Origin: Stenotrophomonas africana
Lineage (GTDB): Bacteria > Pseudomonadota > Gammaproteobacteria > Xanthomonadales > Xanthomonadaceae
Length of the DNA stretch: 64,000 nt
Assembly: GCF_013004645.1 (NCBI RefSeq)
Contig: NZ_JABEME010000015.1
Location: forward strand, 1 to 64,000
Direction: 5' to 3'
Below the pieces are notes generated by a model. It saw nothing but the letters and a program-made list of their open reading frames with translations. It did no database searches and was not told the origin of the DNA. Position numbers and translations under genes: made by a program. The stretch's first letter is position 1; each line of letters starts with the position of its first letter. Shown piece by piece: positions 10,138-18,560 of the stretch.

Positions 10138-11841
10138 GTGCCCGTAGCCCTGCCCCGCCGTTGGCGCCTGCCCCTGTTGTGGCTGCTGATCATTGCTGCA
10201 TTGGCAGCGGGCATCGGCCTTCGGCAGCCGCAGCCGCCGGACGAGCCGCGCTTCGTGCTGGCCGCGCGGACCATGGTCGAGAGCGGGCAATGGCTGCTGC
10301 CTCACCGCGGCGTGGAGTTGTACGCGGAAAAGCCGCCGGTCTTCATGTGGCTGCAGGCCGCTGCCTACGAAATCGTCGGCAGCTGGCAGTGGTCGTTCCT
10401 GCTGCCGTCGTTGCTGGGCGCCCTGCTCAGTCTGTGGCTGATCTCGGATCTGGCTCGCCGGCTGTGGTCGCCCAGGCACTCCGTCTATGCCCTCGCAGCG
10501 CTGTTCTGCACCCTGCAGTTCGGGCTGATGGCCAAGCGCGCGCAGATCGACATGGTGCTGGTGGGAATGACCACCGTGGCCCTGTGGGGGCTGATGCGCC
10601 ACCTGTGTGAACGCCGCAACCTGCCCGCGCTGTGGCTGGCCGGCTTCGCCGCAGGCGTTGGCACGGTGACCAAGGGCGTGGGTTTCCTGCCGCTGCTGAT
10701 GGTGCTGCCCTGGTTCGGCTGGTGGCTGTACCAGCGCCGTCGCGGGCACCGTGTGGAGGGTCCGCACCCGGCAACGCTGCTGTGGCTGATTCCGGCGTTC
10801 CTGCTGGGCGTGGGCGTGTGGCTGGCACCGCTGGGCTGGGCCCTGCTGCATACACCCAGCGCCGAACTGCAGGCCTACGCGCATGAGCTGCTGTTCAAGC
10901 AGACCGGCACCCGCTACGCCAATGCCTGGCACCACCGGCAACCGGCCTGGTACTACCTGCAGGTGATCCTGACCCTGTGGCTGCCGGGCAGCCTGCTGCT
11001 GCCGATGCTGTTCAAGCCCTGGTGGCGCCGCATCCGTCGCGGCGATGGCCGCCAGTGGCTGCTGCTGGGCTGGGCGGTGCTGGTACTGGTGTTCTTCAGT
11101 GCCAGCCCGGGCAAGCGCGAGGTGTATCTGTTGCCGATGCTGCCGGCGATGGCGCTGGCCGTGGCCCCGCTGCTGCCCGGCCTCCTGCGCCGCCTGTGCG
11201 TGCGCCGCTACCTGTTCGGCTACAGCGTGGTGCTGATGCTGGCCACCGGCGTGCTCGGCGTGATGCTGATGACCGAGCACCCGTGGGCGTTGGCACAACT
11301 GGAACGCCGCGCCATGCCCGATACGTTGCTGCCGGTGCTGGGCGACGGCCTGCTGACCTTCGCCATCGCCCTGGCCACATTGATCGTGTGGCTGCGGGTA
11401 CGCCGCGCCGCAACGCTGGTGCTGCTGACCCACGGCATGCTGTGGATGCTCTACGGTCTGGTGCTGATCCCGGCGCTGGATCCCTACGCATCGGCGTCGG
11501 CACTGATGCGCCGGGTAGGCGCGCGGATCGGTCCCGACGCCGAACTGGCCCTGGTGGCCTGGCGCGAGCAGAACCTGCTGCAGGCCGACCGGCCAGTGCG
11601 CGAATTCGGCTTCAAGCGCCCCTGGGCCGAGCAATGGCACGATGCCGGCCCGTGGCTGGCCGAAGCACCGGACAAGCGCTGGCTGCTGGTGCTGGATGAT
11701 GCGATGAGCCCGTGCGTGGACCCGAGCAAAGTGATCGATATCGGTGTTGCCAACAGGAATCGTTGGCAACTGCTTCCCGGTACCGCATGGAACCCGGAGT
11801 GCCACGCCGAGCGGACAGGGTCGACCGCCGAAGAAGACTGA
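10138..11841 (+). CDS. ArnT-like glycosyltransferase family 39 protein
   Basis: 567 residues with a dozen or so expected membrane helices. The first periplasmic loop has PDEPRFVLAARTMVESGQWL and the downstream YAEKPPVFMWL, both characteristic of ArnT/dolichyl-mannosyltransferase-like GT83/GT39 enzymes, where the Asp/Glu pair is catalytic. These enzymes transfer a sugar (aminoarabinose in ArnT) from undecaprenyl phosphate to lipid A. No aminoarabinose synthesis genes are in the window, so the sugar is unknown. The GTG at 10138 has GGAG 7 bp upstream; an ATG at 10111 in the same frame lacks an RBS. It probably forms a unit with the PAP2 and EptA genes downstream. Confidence 0.85.
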   Translation: MPVALPRRWRLPLLWLLIIAALAAGIGLRQPQPPDEPRFVLAARTMVESGQWLLPHRGVELYAEKPPVFMWLQAAAYEIVGSWQWSFLLPSLLGALLSLWLISDLARRLWSPRHSVYALAALFCTLQFGLMAKRAQIDMVLVGMTTVALWGLMRHLCERRNLPALWLAGFAAGVGTVTKGVGFLPLLMVLPWFGWWLYQRRRGHRVEGPHPATLLWLIPAFLLGVGVWLAPLGWALLHTPSAELQAYAHELLFKQTGTRYANAWHHRQPAWYYLQVILTLWLPGSLLLPMLFKPWWRRIRRGDGRQWLLLGWAVLVLVFFSASPGKREVYLLPMLPAMALAVAPLLPGLLRRLCVRRYLFGYSVVLMLATGVLGVMLMTEHPWALAQLERRAMPDTLLPVLGDGLLTFAIALATLIVWLRVRRAATLVLLTHGMLWMLYGLVLIPALDPYASASALMRRVGARIGPDAELALVAWREQNLLQADRPVREFGFKRPWAEQWHDAGPWLAEAPDKRWLLVLDDAMSPCVDPSKVIDIGVANRNRWQLLPGTAWNPECHAERTGSTAEED

Positions 11842-11952
11842 ACGTTGACACGTGCCAGGCACACATTAACCCGGCACGAACGAGCGTCCGACCCTTCTCC
11901 GACATCCAGGTGACGAGCATGACTGCGGATTCCCGAACCGCCCTTTCCCAGC

Positions 11953-12705
11953 ATGCCCGTCCGTCCCCTTGATTCGGTAGCGCCGCTTGCGACATCGCCA
12001 CTGGCGTCACGATTTGCCGTAACTCACCTCTGGCTGCCTGTCGCAATCGGTCTGCCGTTGTTTACGCTGCTGATGGGTTTCGGCGGCGACCAATGGGTGG
12101 CCGATCATCTGTTCCGCCTGGAGGGTGGTCACTGGGCGCTGCAGGACGCTTGGATCACCCGCACGGTGGTGCACAAGGTCGGCAAGTGGCTGAGCACGGC
12201 TGCTGCGCTCGTGGCGATCCTGCTGTGCTTCCACCACTGGCGAAAGGGTCGCGATCGCACCCTGCGGTGGGCGCTGCTTTATGTCGTAATTGCCATGGCC
12301 CTGGGCACGGGTGTGATTTCCCTGCTGAAGTCGCTGGTGCCGATGGAATGCCCCTGGGATCTTCTGCGCTACGGCGGCCACCAGCCTTTCATCGGGCTCT
12401 TCACCCTGCGCCCAGCCGGCATGGCGCCACAGGCCTGCTTCCCGGCCGGGCATGCGAGCGCCGGCTACGCGTGGCTCTGTCTGTACTATTTCGCTCTGCT
12501 GTGGCGCCCGTCTTGGCGCTGGGTGGGGTTGTGGGTCGGCCTTGGTGCCGGCCTGGTATTCGGCATCAGCCAGCAGCTGCGGGGCGCGCATTTCCTTTCA
12601 CATGACGTTGCGACCGCTTTGATCTGCTGGCTGCTTTCGCTGGGCCTGTATGTTCTGATCCGCCATCAGCTGGACCGTCCCCACCGCCAGGAGGCAAACG
12701 CATGA
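11953..12705 (+). CDS. PAP2-family membrane phosphatase
   Basis: 250 residues, multi-helix. The three phosphatase motifs are visible: K126 to P134 (KSLVPMECP, Cys replacing the common Arg), FPAGH (163-167), and R-GAHFLSHD with the catalytic His. It could dephosphorylate lipid A, undecaprenyl pyrophosphate or the lipid products made next door. The ATG at 11953 has no RBS. An ATG at 11919 does (AGGTGA) but its frame stops after 17 codons, so a one-base insertion in the C-run near 11966 is possible. The stop overlaps the next start (ATGA), showing coupling with the phosphoethanolamine transferase. Confidence 0.88.
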   Translation: MPVRPLDSVAPLATSPLASRFAVTHLWLPVAIGLPLFTLLMGFGGDQWVADHLFRLEGGHWALQDAWITRTVVHKVGKWLSTAAALVAILLCFHHWRKGRDRTLRWALLYVVIAMALGTGVISLLKSLVPMECPWDLLRYGGHQPFIGLFTLRPAGMAPQACFPAGHASAGYAWLCLYYFALLWRPSWRWVGLWVGLGAGLVFGISQQLRGAHFLSHDVATALICWLLSLGLYVLIRHQLDRPHRQEANA

Positions 12706-14351
12706 GTGCATCGGTCCAACGCCCCGCCCGTCTTCCCGCGTTGGCGAACCTTCGCCGCTGGCGGCCGCAGCTCTCCACCGAAGCACTGATCGCACTGACC
12801 AGCCTGTTCTTCGCGGTGGCCGGCAACGGCCTGTTCTGGCACAGCGCGATGGCCAGCCATCCGGGCAGCCTGCGCTACGCGCTCTCGCTGCTGCTGTTGC
12901 TGCTGGGTGCGCACGGCGTGCTGCTCGGCATCCTGGTCTGGCGCTGGAACGCCAAGGTGGTGATCAGCCTGCTGCTGCTGGTGACTGCATTCGCTGCGCA
13001 CTACATGAGCCGCTACCACATCTACCTGGATGCGGACATGCTGCGCAACGTGCTGGCGACCGACCCCAAGGAAAGCCGCGAGCTGATGACCGTGTCGCTG
13101 CTGTGGCCGGTGCTGTTGCTGGCGGTGCTGCCGATGGTGGTGCTGTGGCGCGTGCAGGTGCGTCGTCGCAGCTGGGGACGCAGCCTGCTGTGGCGTCTCG
13201 GCTTCCTGGCGGTGGCTGCGGTGACCGCGCTCGGCGGTGCGCTGATCTCGTTCCAGGATGTCTCGGCGCTGATGCGCAACCAGCGCGAAGTACGCTACCT
13301 CGCGACCCCGGCCAACGTGCTGCTGGGCATGCCGCGTGCGCTGCGTGGCGACAATCCGGTGCAGCGCGCGCCGAAGCTGCCGATCGGTACCGACGCCAAG
13401 GCCACTCCGCGTGCACCTGCCAGCAAACCGCGCCTGCTGGTGATCGTCATGGGCGAGACCGTGCGCGCGCAGAACTGGGGGCTCAACGGTGGTCGCAACA
13501 CTACCCCTGAACTGGCCCAGGCACCGGTGATCAACTTCCCCGACATGCATTCGTGCGGCACCAGCACCGAGGTTTCGCTGCCGTGCCTGTTCTCGCCATG
13601 GGGCCGCCACGACTACGACGAGAAGAAGATCCGCGCGCACCAGTCGCTGCTGCACGTATTGAACCGTGCCGGCATCGCACCGTTGTGGCGTGACAACCAG
13701 TCCGGCTGCAAGGGTGTGTGCGAAGGTCTGGACTTCCAGTCGCTGTCCGATGCGACCACCCCGGGCCTGTGCGCCGACGGCCGCTGCATGGACGAGATCC
13801 TGCTGCAGGACCTGGCCACCCAGGTGCGAGCCAGGCCCGGCGACCGCGTCGTGGTGCTGCACCAGCTGGGCAACCATGGCCCTGCGTATTTCGAGCGTTA
13901 TCCGGCCGCCTTTGCCCGCTTCAAGCCAACCTGCGACACCCGTGACATCGGCCGCTGCTCGCGCGAAGAGATCACCAACAGTTACGACAACGCCGTGCTG
14001 TACACCGATCACTTCCTGAGCAAGACCATCGGCACGCTGCAGGGGATGCAGGACTACGATACAGCGATGATCTACCTGTCCGACCACGGCGAGTCGCTGG
14101 GCGAGAAGGGCCTGTTCCTGCACGGCGTGCCCTATGCCATCGCCCCGGCCGAGCAGACCCGGGTGCCGATGACGATGTGGTTCTCGCAGGGCTTCGCCAG
14201 CAGCCGCGGGCTGGACCTGCAGTGCGTGCGCAAGCGTTCGGCAGCCTATACCGACCATGACAACCTGTTCCCGTCGGTGCTGGGCCTGATGCAGGTGAAG
14301 ACCTCGCTGTACGAGCGTGATCGCGACCTGTTCGCCAACTGCGAAGGTTGA
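12702..14351 (+). CDS. eptA: Lipid A phosphoethanolamine transferase, EptA/MCR family
   Basis: 549 residues: N-terminal membrane domain (about five helices to residue 190) and a periplasmic sulfatase-like domain. Key residues are seen: GETVRAQNWGL (metal Glu), the nucleophile Thr287 in CGTSTEVSLPC, and the metal-binding SDHGES near the C-terminal part. Six or more Cys would make the disulfides usual in EptA and MCR. The enzyme moves phosphoethanolamine from phosphatidylethanolamine to lipid A, lowering negative charge and so affinity for cationic peptides. Start overlaps the PAP2 stop by 4 bp. Whether it gives measurable polymyxin resistance cannot be read from sequence. Confidence 0.92.
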   Translation: MSASVQRPARLPALANLRRWRPQLSTEALIALTSLFFAVAGNGLFWHSAMASHPGSLRYALSLLLLLLGAHGVLLGILVWRWNAKVVISLLLLVTAFAAHYMSRYHIYLDADMLRNVLATDPKESRELMTVSLLWPVLLLAVLPMVVLWRVQVRRRSWGRSLLWRLGFLAVAAVTALGGALISFQDVSALMRNQREVRYLATPANVLLGMPRALRGDNPVQRAPKLPIGTDAKATPRAPASKPRLLVIVMGETVRAQNWGLNGGRNTTPELAQAPVINFPDMHSCGTSTEVSLPCLFSPWGRHDYDEKKIRAHQSLLHVLNRAGIAPLWRDNQSGCKGVCEGLDFQSLSDATTPGLCADGRCMDEILLQDLATQVRARPGDRVVVLHQLGNHGPAYFERYPAAFARFKPTCDTRDIGRCSREEITNSYDNAVLYTDHFLSKTIGTLQGMQDYDTAMIYLSDHGESLGEKGLFLHGVPYAIAPAEQTRVPMTMWFSQGFASSRGLDLQCVRKRSAAYTDHDNLFPSVLGLMQVKTSLYERDRDLFANCEG

Positions 14352-14954
14352 GGGTTGTTCGGCAGGGCTTGCAGCCCTGCACCTGCAGAGGCAACGGCAA
14401 CGGCCGAAGCAACAGCAACAGCGTGCATTCCGGGGGTTGGCGGGGTGGGTCCGGTGGCGGGAGACGCCGTAAACCCATCCTTGGGGGCTTGGCCGCGGCA
14501 TCCATGCCGCGGACACTCCCGCCACCGGACCCACCCCGCCTTCGACAGTTTTCCGCGATCTGTTGGAACGACGTATTGCCCTGGTGGGTGTCGACCTTGG
14601 TCGACACAGTAGATCCACGCCATGCGTGGATGACTCATTCGATACCTGACAGATGTGTCGACCAAGGTCGACACCCACCAACAGCCGTAGAGACCTGTCA
14701 GAGGTGGGACGGTGTCGGAGTGCGGGGTGTCAGCCGCATGGATGCGGCTGCCAAGCCTACAAGGACGTACTTGCGGCGTCCCCGCACTCCGACACCGCCC
14801 CGCCAAACCGCGGAATCCCCGCTTTTGAAGTTGACGTTGCCGTTGCTTGAAGGCCTCTGCGGGTGCCGGGCGCCGCCCGGCCGACTTCCGCCACTTGCGG
14901 TGGCGGCGACGGCCCACTAGCCTTCGGCCGTCGTTCACCACCCAAGGACCGCCC
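14352..14954. repeat. Composite mirrored repeat element (second full copy)
   Basis: 603 bp without a credible gene apart from the RBS of the next one. Same order as 6109-6647: REP-like hairpin (GGGCTTGCAGCCC, about 14366); GCAACGGCAACGG tract; long palindrome B on the minus strand (arms 14439-14463 and 14516-14540, perfectly complementary over 25 bp); SMAG palindromes 14583-14680; long palindrome C on the plus strand (arms 14703-14727 and 14780-14804, inner hairpin CAGCCGCATGGATGCGGCTG); a GTTGC-rich tract near 14830-14850; a REP-like hairpin (GCCGGGCGCCGCCCGGC, 14863-14879). Confidence 0.75.
14583..14680. repeat. Nested SMAG-type palindromes
   Basis: Outer inverted pair GGTGGGTGTCGACC...GGTCGACACCCACC encloses GTAGATCCACGCCATGCGTG. 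The same GTAGATCCACGCC unit is at the centre of the other composite element. Confidence 0.7.
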
Positions 14955-16919
14955 GTGAAACACCGTCATCTCCTGCTGGCCTCGGCAATCGCCGTCGCCA
15001 CGCTGGCCCTGGCCGCCTGCAAGAAGGAAGCTGCGCCAGGCACCGATACCGCCAGCAACAGCGCCCCGGCCGGCGAAACCGCCGACCAGTTCGTGGCCCG
15101 CATCAATGCCGAATTCAAGGCCGCCTACCCGGAGATGACCTCGGCGCAATGGCTGTCCTCCACCTACATCAACAGTGATTCCGAACGTATCGCAGCCAAA
15201 GCCAACGAACGCTCGTTGACCCAGCTCAACAGCTGGATCGAACAGGCCGCCAAGTTCGACGGCAAGCCGATGAGCGAGGACAGCAAGCGCGCGATCCACC
15301 TGCTGAAGCTGATGTCCTCGATGCCGGCACCGCGCGACCCGGCCAAGCTGGCCGAACTGACCCAGATCGCCACCCGCATGGAAGGCAGCTACGGCGCCGG
15401 CAAGTACTGTACCGACGCCAATGATCCCAACTCCTGCCGCCAGCTGGGCGAGCTGGAACAGGTACTGGCGCGCAGCCGCGATTACGACAAGCAGCTCGAT
15501 GCCTGGCAGGGCTGGCACAGCACCACCAAGAGCATGCGCGGCGACTACCAGAAGTTCGTCGGCTTGGTGAACGAAGGCGCCAAGGGCATGGGCTTCACCG
15601 ATGCCGGCCAGATGTGGCGCAGCGGCTACGACATGCCGCCGGAGCAGATCGGCCCGGAAACCGACCGCCTGTGGGAACAGGTCAAGCCGATGTACGAGCA
15701 GCTGCACTGCTACGCACGCGGCAAGCTGGACAAGACCTACGGCAAGGACAAGGCCGAAGTGGGCAACGGCCTGATCGCCGCGCACCTGCTGGGCAACATG
15801 TGGCAGCAGGACTGGTCGAATCTGTGGGACCAGCTGGAACCGTATCCGGGCGCCGGCAGCCTGGACATCACCGCGGCACTGGAAAAGCAGTACCAGACCA
15901 ACCTGAGCGCGGCGCTGGCCAAGGCCGGCAAGGACGCCAACGTCGCCGCCCAGTACAAGGCGCAGCGCGAGGCCGAACTGCGTACCGCCAGGCAGATGAC
16001 CGAACGCGCGCAGGACTTCTACGTGTCGCTGGGCATGCCGTCGCTTCCGCAGTCGTATTGGGAAAAAACCCAGTTCATCAAGCCTGACGACCGCGACGTG
16101 GTCTGCCACGCCAGCGCCTGGGACATGAACATGGAAGGCGACGTGCGCACCAAGATGTGCATCAAGCCGAACGAAGAGAACTTCACCACCATCTACCACG
16201 AGCTGGGCCACATCTATTACGACCTGGCCTACAACCCGCTGCCGCCGCTGTTCCAGGGGGGTGCCAACGATGGCTTCCATGAAGCGATCGGCGACACCAT
16301 CGTGCTGGCGATGACGCCCAAGTACCTCAGCTCGATCGGCCTGGTCGATGCGCCGACCGAAAGCCGCGAGGCGGTCATCAACAACCAGATGCGCATGGCG
16401 CTGTCCGGTGTGTCGTTCCTGCCGTTCGGGCTGATGATCGACCGTTGGCGCTGGGGCGTGTTCGATGGCTCGATCACCGCCGACAACTACAACAAGGCGT
16501 GGTGGGACCTGAAGGCCAAGTACCAGGGCGTAGCGCCGGCCAGCACCCGTGGTGAAGAGTTCTTCGATCCGGGCGCGAAGTACCACGTGCCGGGCAACAC
16601 CCCGTACACCCGCTACTTCCTGGCGCGCATCCTGCAGTTCCAGTTCTACAAGGGCCTGTGCGACGCGTCCGGCTACAAGGGCCCGCTGCATGAGTGCACC
16701 TTCTACGGCAACAAGGAAGCCGGCCAGAAGTACTGGGCGATGCTGAGCAAGGGTGCCAGCCAGCCGTGGCAGGCCACGCTGAAGGAGCTGACCGGCACCG
16801 ACAAGCTCGATGCCGGCCCGATGATCGAGTACTTCACGCCGGTCAACGAGTGGCTGAAGCAGCAGAACGAAGGCCAGATGTGCGGCTGGCAGGCCAACGC
16901 GGCCCCGGCGGCGAAATGA
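14955..16919 (+). CDS. Peptidase M2 (ACE-like) lipoprotein
   Basis: 654 residues. The N-terminus has a signal peptide with lipobox LAAC, so it is probably anchored to the outer membrane facing the periplasm. The M2 zinc site is complete: HELGH at 415-419 with the third ligand Glu443 in GFHEAIGD, the 24-residue spacing of angiotensin-converting-enzyme-like dipeptidyl carboxypeptidases. The likely role is removing C-terminal dipeptides from periplasmic or environmental peptides. The GTG at 14955 is the start: AAGGA lies 7 bp upstream and the signal peptide begins there (MKHRHLLLASAIAVATLAL). Terminator follows directly. Confidence 0.92.
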   Translation: MKHRHLLLASAIAVATLALAACKKEAAPGTDTASNSAPAGETADQFVARINAEFKAAYPEMTSAQWLSSTYINSDSERIAAKANERSLTQLNSWIEQAAKFDGKPMSEDSKRAIHLLKLMSSMPAPRDPAKLAELTQIATRMEGSYGAGKYCTDANDPNSCRQLGELEQVLARSRDYDKQLDAWQGWHSTTKSMRGDYQKFVGLVNEGAKGMGFTDAGQMWRSGYDMPPEQIGPETDRLWEQVKPMYEQLHCYARGKLDKTYGKDKAEVGNGLIAAHLLGNMWQQDWSNLWDQLEPYPGAGSLDITAALEKQYQTNLSAALAKAGKDANVAAQYKAQREAELRTARQMTERAQDFYVSLGMPSLPQSYWEKTQFIKPDDRDVVCHASAWDMNMEGDVRTKMCIKPNEENFTTIYHELGHIYYDLAYNPLPPLFQGGANDGFHEAIGDTIVLAMTPKYLSSIGLVDAPTESREAVINNQMRMALSGVSFLPFGLMIDRWRWGVFDGSITADNYNKAWWDLKAKYQGVAPASTRGEEFFDPGAKYHVPGNTPYTRYFLARILQFQFYKGLCDASGYKGPLHECTFYGNKEAGQKYWAMLSKGASQPWQATLKELTGTDKLDAGPMIEYFTPVNEWLKQQNEGQMCGWQANAAPAAK

Positions 16920-16924
16920 GAAAA

Positions 16925-16952
16925 GGGGCGGGTCCGCGAGGATCCGCCCCTT
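16925..16952 (+). terminator. Rho-independent terminator after the M2 peptidase gene
   Basis: GGGGCGGGTCC-GCGA-GGATCCGCCCC followed by a T-rich stretch, 5 bp after the stop codon. Confidence 0.75.
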
Positions 16953-16961
16953 CTCCTTGTT

Positions 16962-17033
16962 GTAGAGCCGAGCCATGCTCGGCTGCATTTCCACCGTGCT
17001 GCGTACGGCAAGCCGAGCATGGCTCGGCTCTAC
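16962..17033. repeat. SMAG inverted dimer
   Basis: GTAGAGCCGAGCCATGCTCG at 16962 and its inverse ending CTAC at 17033, each a hairpin, about 23 bp apart. It lies between convergent genes. Confidence 0.85.
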
Positions 17034-17046
17034 ATATTGGGCACGA

Positions 17047-17439
17047 TCAGCTGTTCTTCTTCGCCGCCATCGCCGCGGCCAGCTCGGCCTTGAACTCCTC
17101 GAAGGTCTGGCCCTTCTCCTTTGCTTCGGCCTGTGCGGCATCACGCAGTGCATCGGAGTACATCAGGCGCACCGGCGTGCCCTTGCGTTCGTGCAGCTCA
17201 CCGGCCTGCATGATCAGCGCCAGCACCTGCGCAGCGCTCTCGCTGTGGCCCGCGATGCGGCCGTCCATGCCCAGCACCCATTCGCCGTCGCGGCGCACGA
17301 CACCAGCCAGCAGGGTGCGCTGCGCGTCGCGCAGTTCGGCATGCGGTTCCACCGGCGAAGCCTGCGCAGCGGCCTTGTTGGCGGCCTGCTTTTCCTGGCG
17401 ACGGCGCTGGTCGCGGCGGGTCTTGGAGCTGGTGGACAT
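17047..17439 (-). CDS. Hypothetical protein
   Basis: 130 residues, no signal peptide. The N-terminus is very basic (MSTSSKTRRDQRRRQEKQA), the middle has VRRDGEWVLGMDGRIAGHSES, and the C-terminus is an Ala/Lys/Glu helix. I recognise no family. The ATG at 17439 is the domain-like start; the frame extends upstream without plausible content. Codon use is like the neighbours. Confidence 0.65.
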   Translation of the reverse strand: MSTSSKTRRDQRRRQEKQAANKAAAQASPVEPHAELRDAQRTLLAGVVRRDGEWVLGMDGRIAGHSESAAQVLALIMQAGELHERKGTPVRLMYSDALRDAAQAEAKEKGQTFEEFKAELAAAMAAKKNS

Positions 17440-17522
17440 GGTGCGGTACCGCTGCGAAGGGGGGCGCAAGGATAGCGCACCCCGCCCGCAGCGCTGCTTC
17501 ACGCGTGCTCGATCCAGTCCGG

Positions 17523-18419
17523 TCAGTCCAGCACCTTGCCCTGCCGCCAGTAGCCCATGAAGGTGATCGCGCGGCGGTCCAGCCCGCAATCGCGCACCAG
17601 GTGGCGGCGGATCGCCATCACCGCCCCCGCTTCGCCCGCCACCCAGGCATACAGCGGCCCGGCCACGCGGGTATCGGCCTGTTCCCAGAGGATCTGCGTA
17701 TCGACGTCGATCTCCTCCAGCGCATCGCCGGCAGCCACGCCCGAGGCCGCTGCCAACCGCGCCTGGGCCGCCTGCAGCAACCGCTGCCCGTAGGCGGCCT
17801 GCCCGCGCGGCAGCCAGACCAGCTCGGCGCTGGAGGGCGCCTTCAGGTGCACCGCATCACCGGCCTGCGCCACCTCCAGCAGCGCCAGCGTGCGCGGTGG
17901 GTCGACCATGGCTGACAGTTCCTCAAGGATGCCGGCCACCGCAGGCAACGCGGTTTCATCGGCCACCAGCAGCACCTGGCCGACACCGGCCGGTGGCTTC
18001 CACTCCCAGCCCTCGCTGCTCCCGGCACAATCGGCGTCAGGGGCCAGCAGCACGACGCGGTCGCCCGGCCGCGCGTGGATGGCCCAGCGCGAGGCCGGCC
18101 CGGTCTCGCCATGCAGCACGAAATCGACGTCGACCTCGCCCTGCTCGGCCCGCAACTGGCGGATGGTGTAGGTACGCATCGGCGGGCGCTGATCATCCGG
18201 CAGGTCCCGGTAGCGCGGGTACCAGTCATCACCGCTGGGGACCTGCGGCACCTCCTGGCCGGGCAAGGGGAAGAACACCTTGATGCGCTGGTCCGGGCCT
18301 TCAGTCTTCATCCGCGCCACGTCGGCACCGGTGAACACCATGCGGTCCAGGGAAGGGGAAAGAACGCGGCGCTCCTTCAGCGCCACCTCGAACAGGCGGT
18401 AGGTCTGCTGCGCAGCCAT
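17523..18419 (-). CDS. Siderophore-interacting protein (FAD/NAD(P)H ferric reductase)
   Basis: 298 residues of the SIP/ViuB family. The flavin-binding motif RTYTIR (about residues 83-88) and the NAD(P)H-side motifs LLVADETALPAV and YAWVAGEAGAVMAIRRHL are clear, as is the C-terminal GYWRQGK. These cytosolic enzymes reduce ferric siderophores to release iron. No siderophore transporter or obvious Fur box is next to it, so the ferric substrate is unknown. The start at 18419 is the only ATG before the FAD domain. Confidence 0.92.
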   Translation of the reverse strand: MAAQQTYRLFEVALKERRVLSPSLDRMVFTGADVARMKTEGPDQRIKVFFPLPGQEVPQVPSGDDWYPRYRDLPDDQRPPMRTYTIRQLRAEQGEVDVDFVLHGETGPASRWAIHARPGDRVVLLAPDADCAGSSEGWEWKPPAGVGQVLLVADETALPAVAGILEELSAMVDPPRTLALLEVAQAGDAVHLKAPSSAELVWLPRGQAAYGQRLLQAAQARLAAASGVAAGDALEEIDVDTQILWEQADTRVAGPLYAWVAGEAGAVMAIRRHLVRDCGLDRRAITFMGYWRQGKVLD

Positions 18420-18560
18420 GGGGGAACCTCATGCAACGGCATCGGATTGGCTGGCTGTCGTGCATCCACGCACCGGCTGGCTGGAGTGTCCAGCCTAGTC
18501 CGGTCGTTCCTCGTCGCAAGCGTTGCGGGCATTGCGGCCGGCCCTACCCCTGCGCGCTGC

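Noticed and set aside
14757..17153. 798-codon minus-strand frame opposite the M2 peptidase
   Set aside because: Antisense shadow running through repeats and terminator; the HExxH peptidase frame is clearly real.
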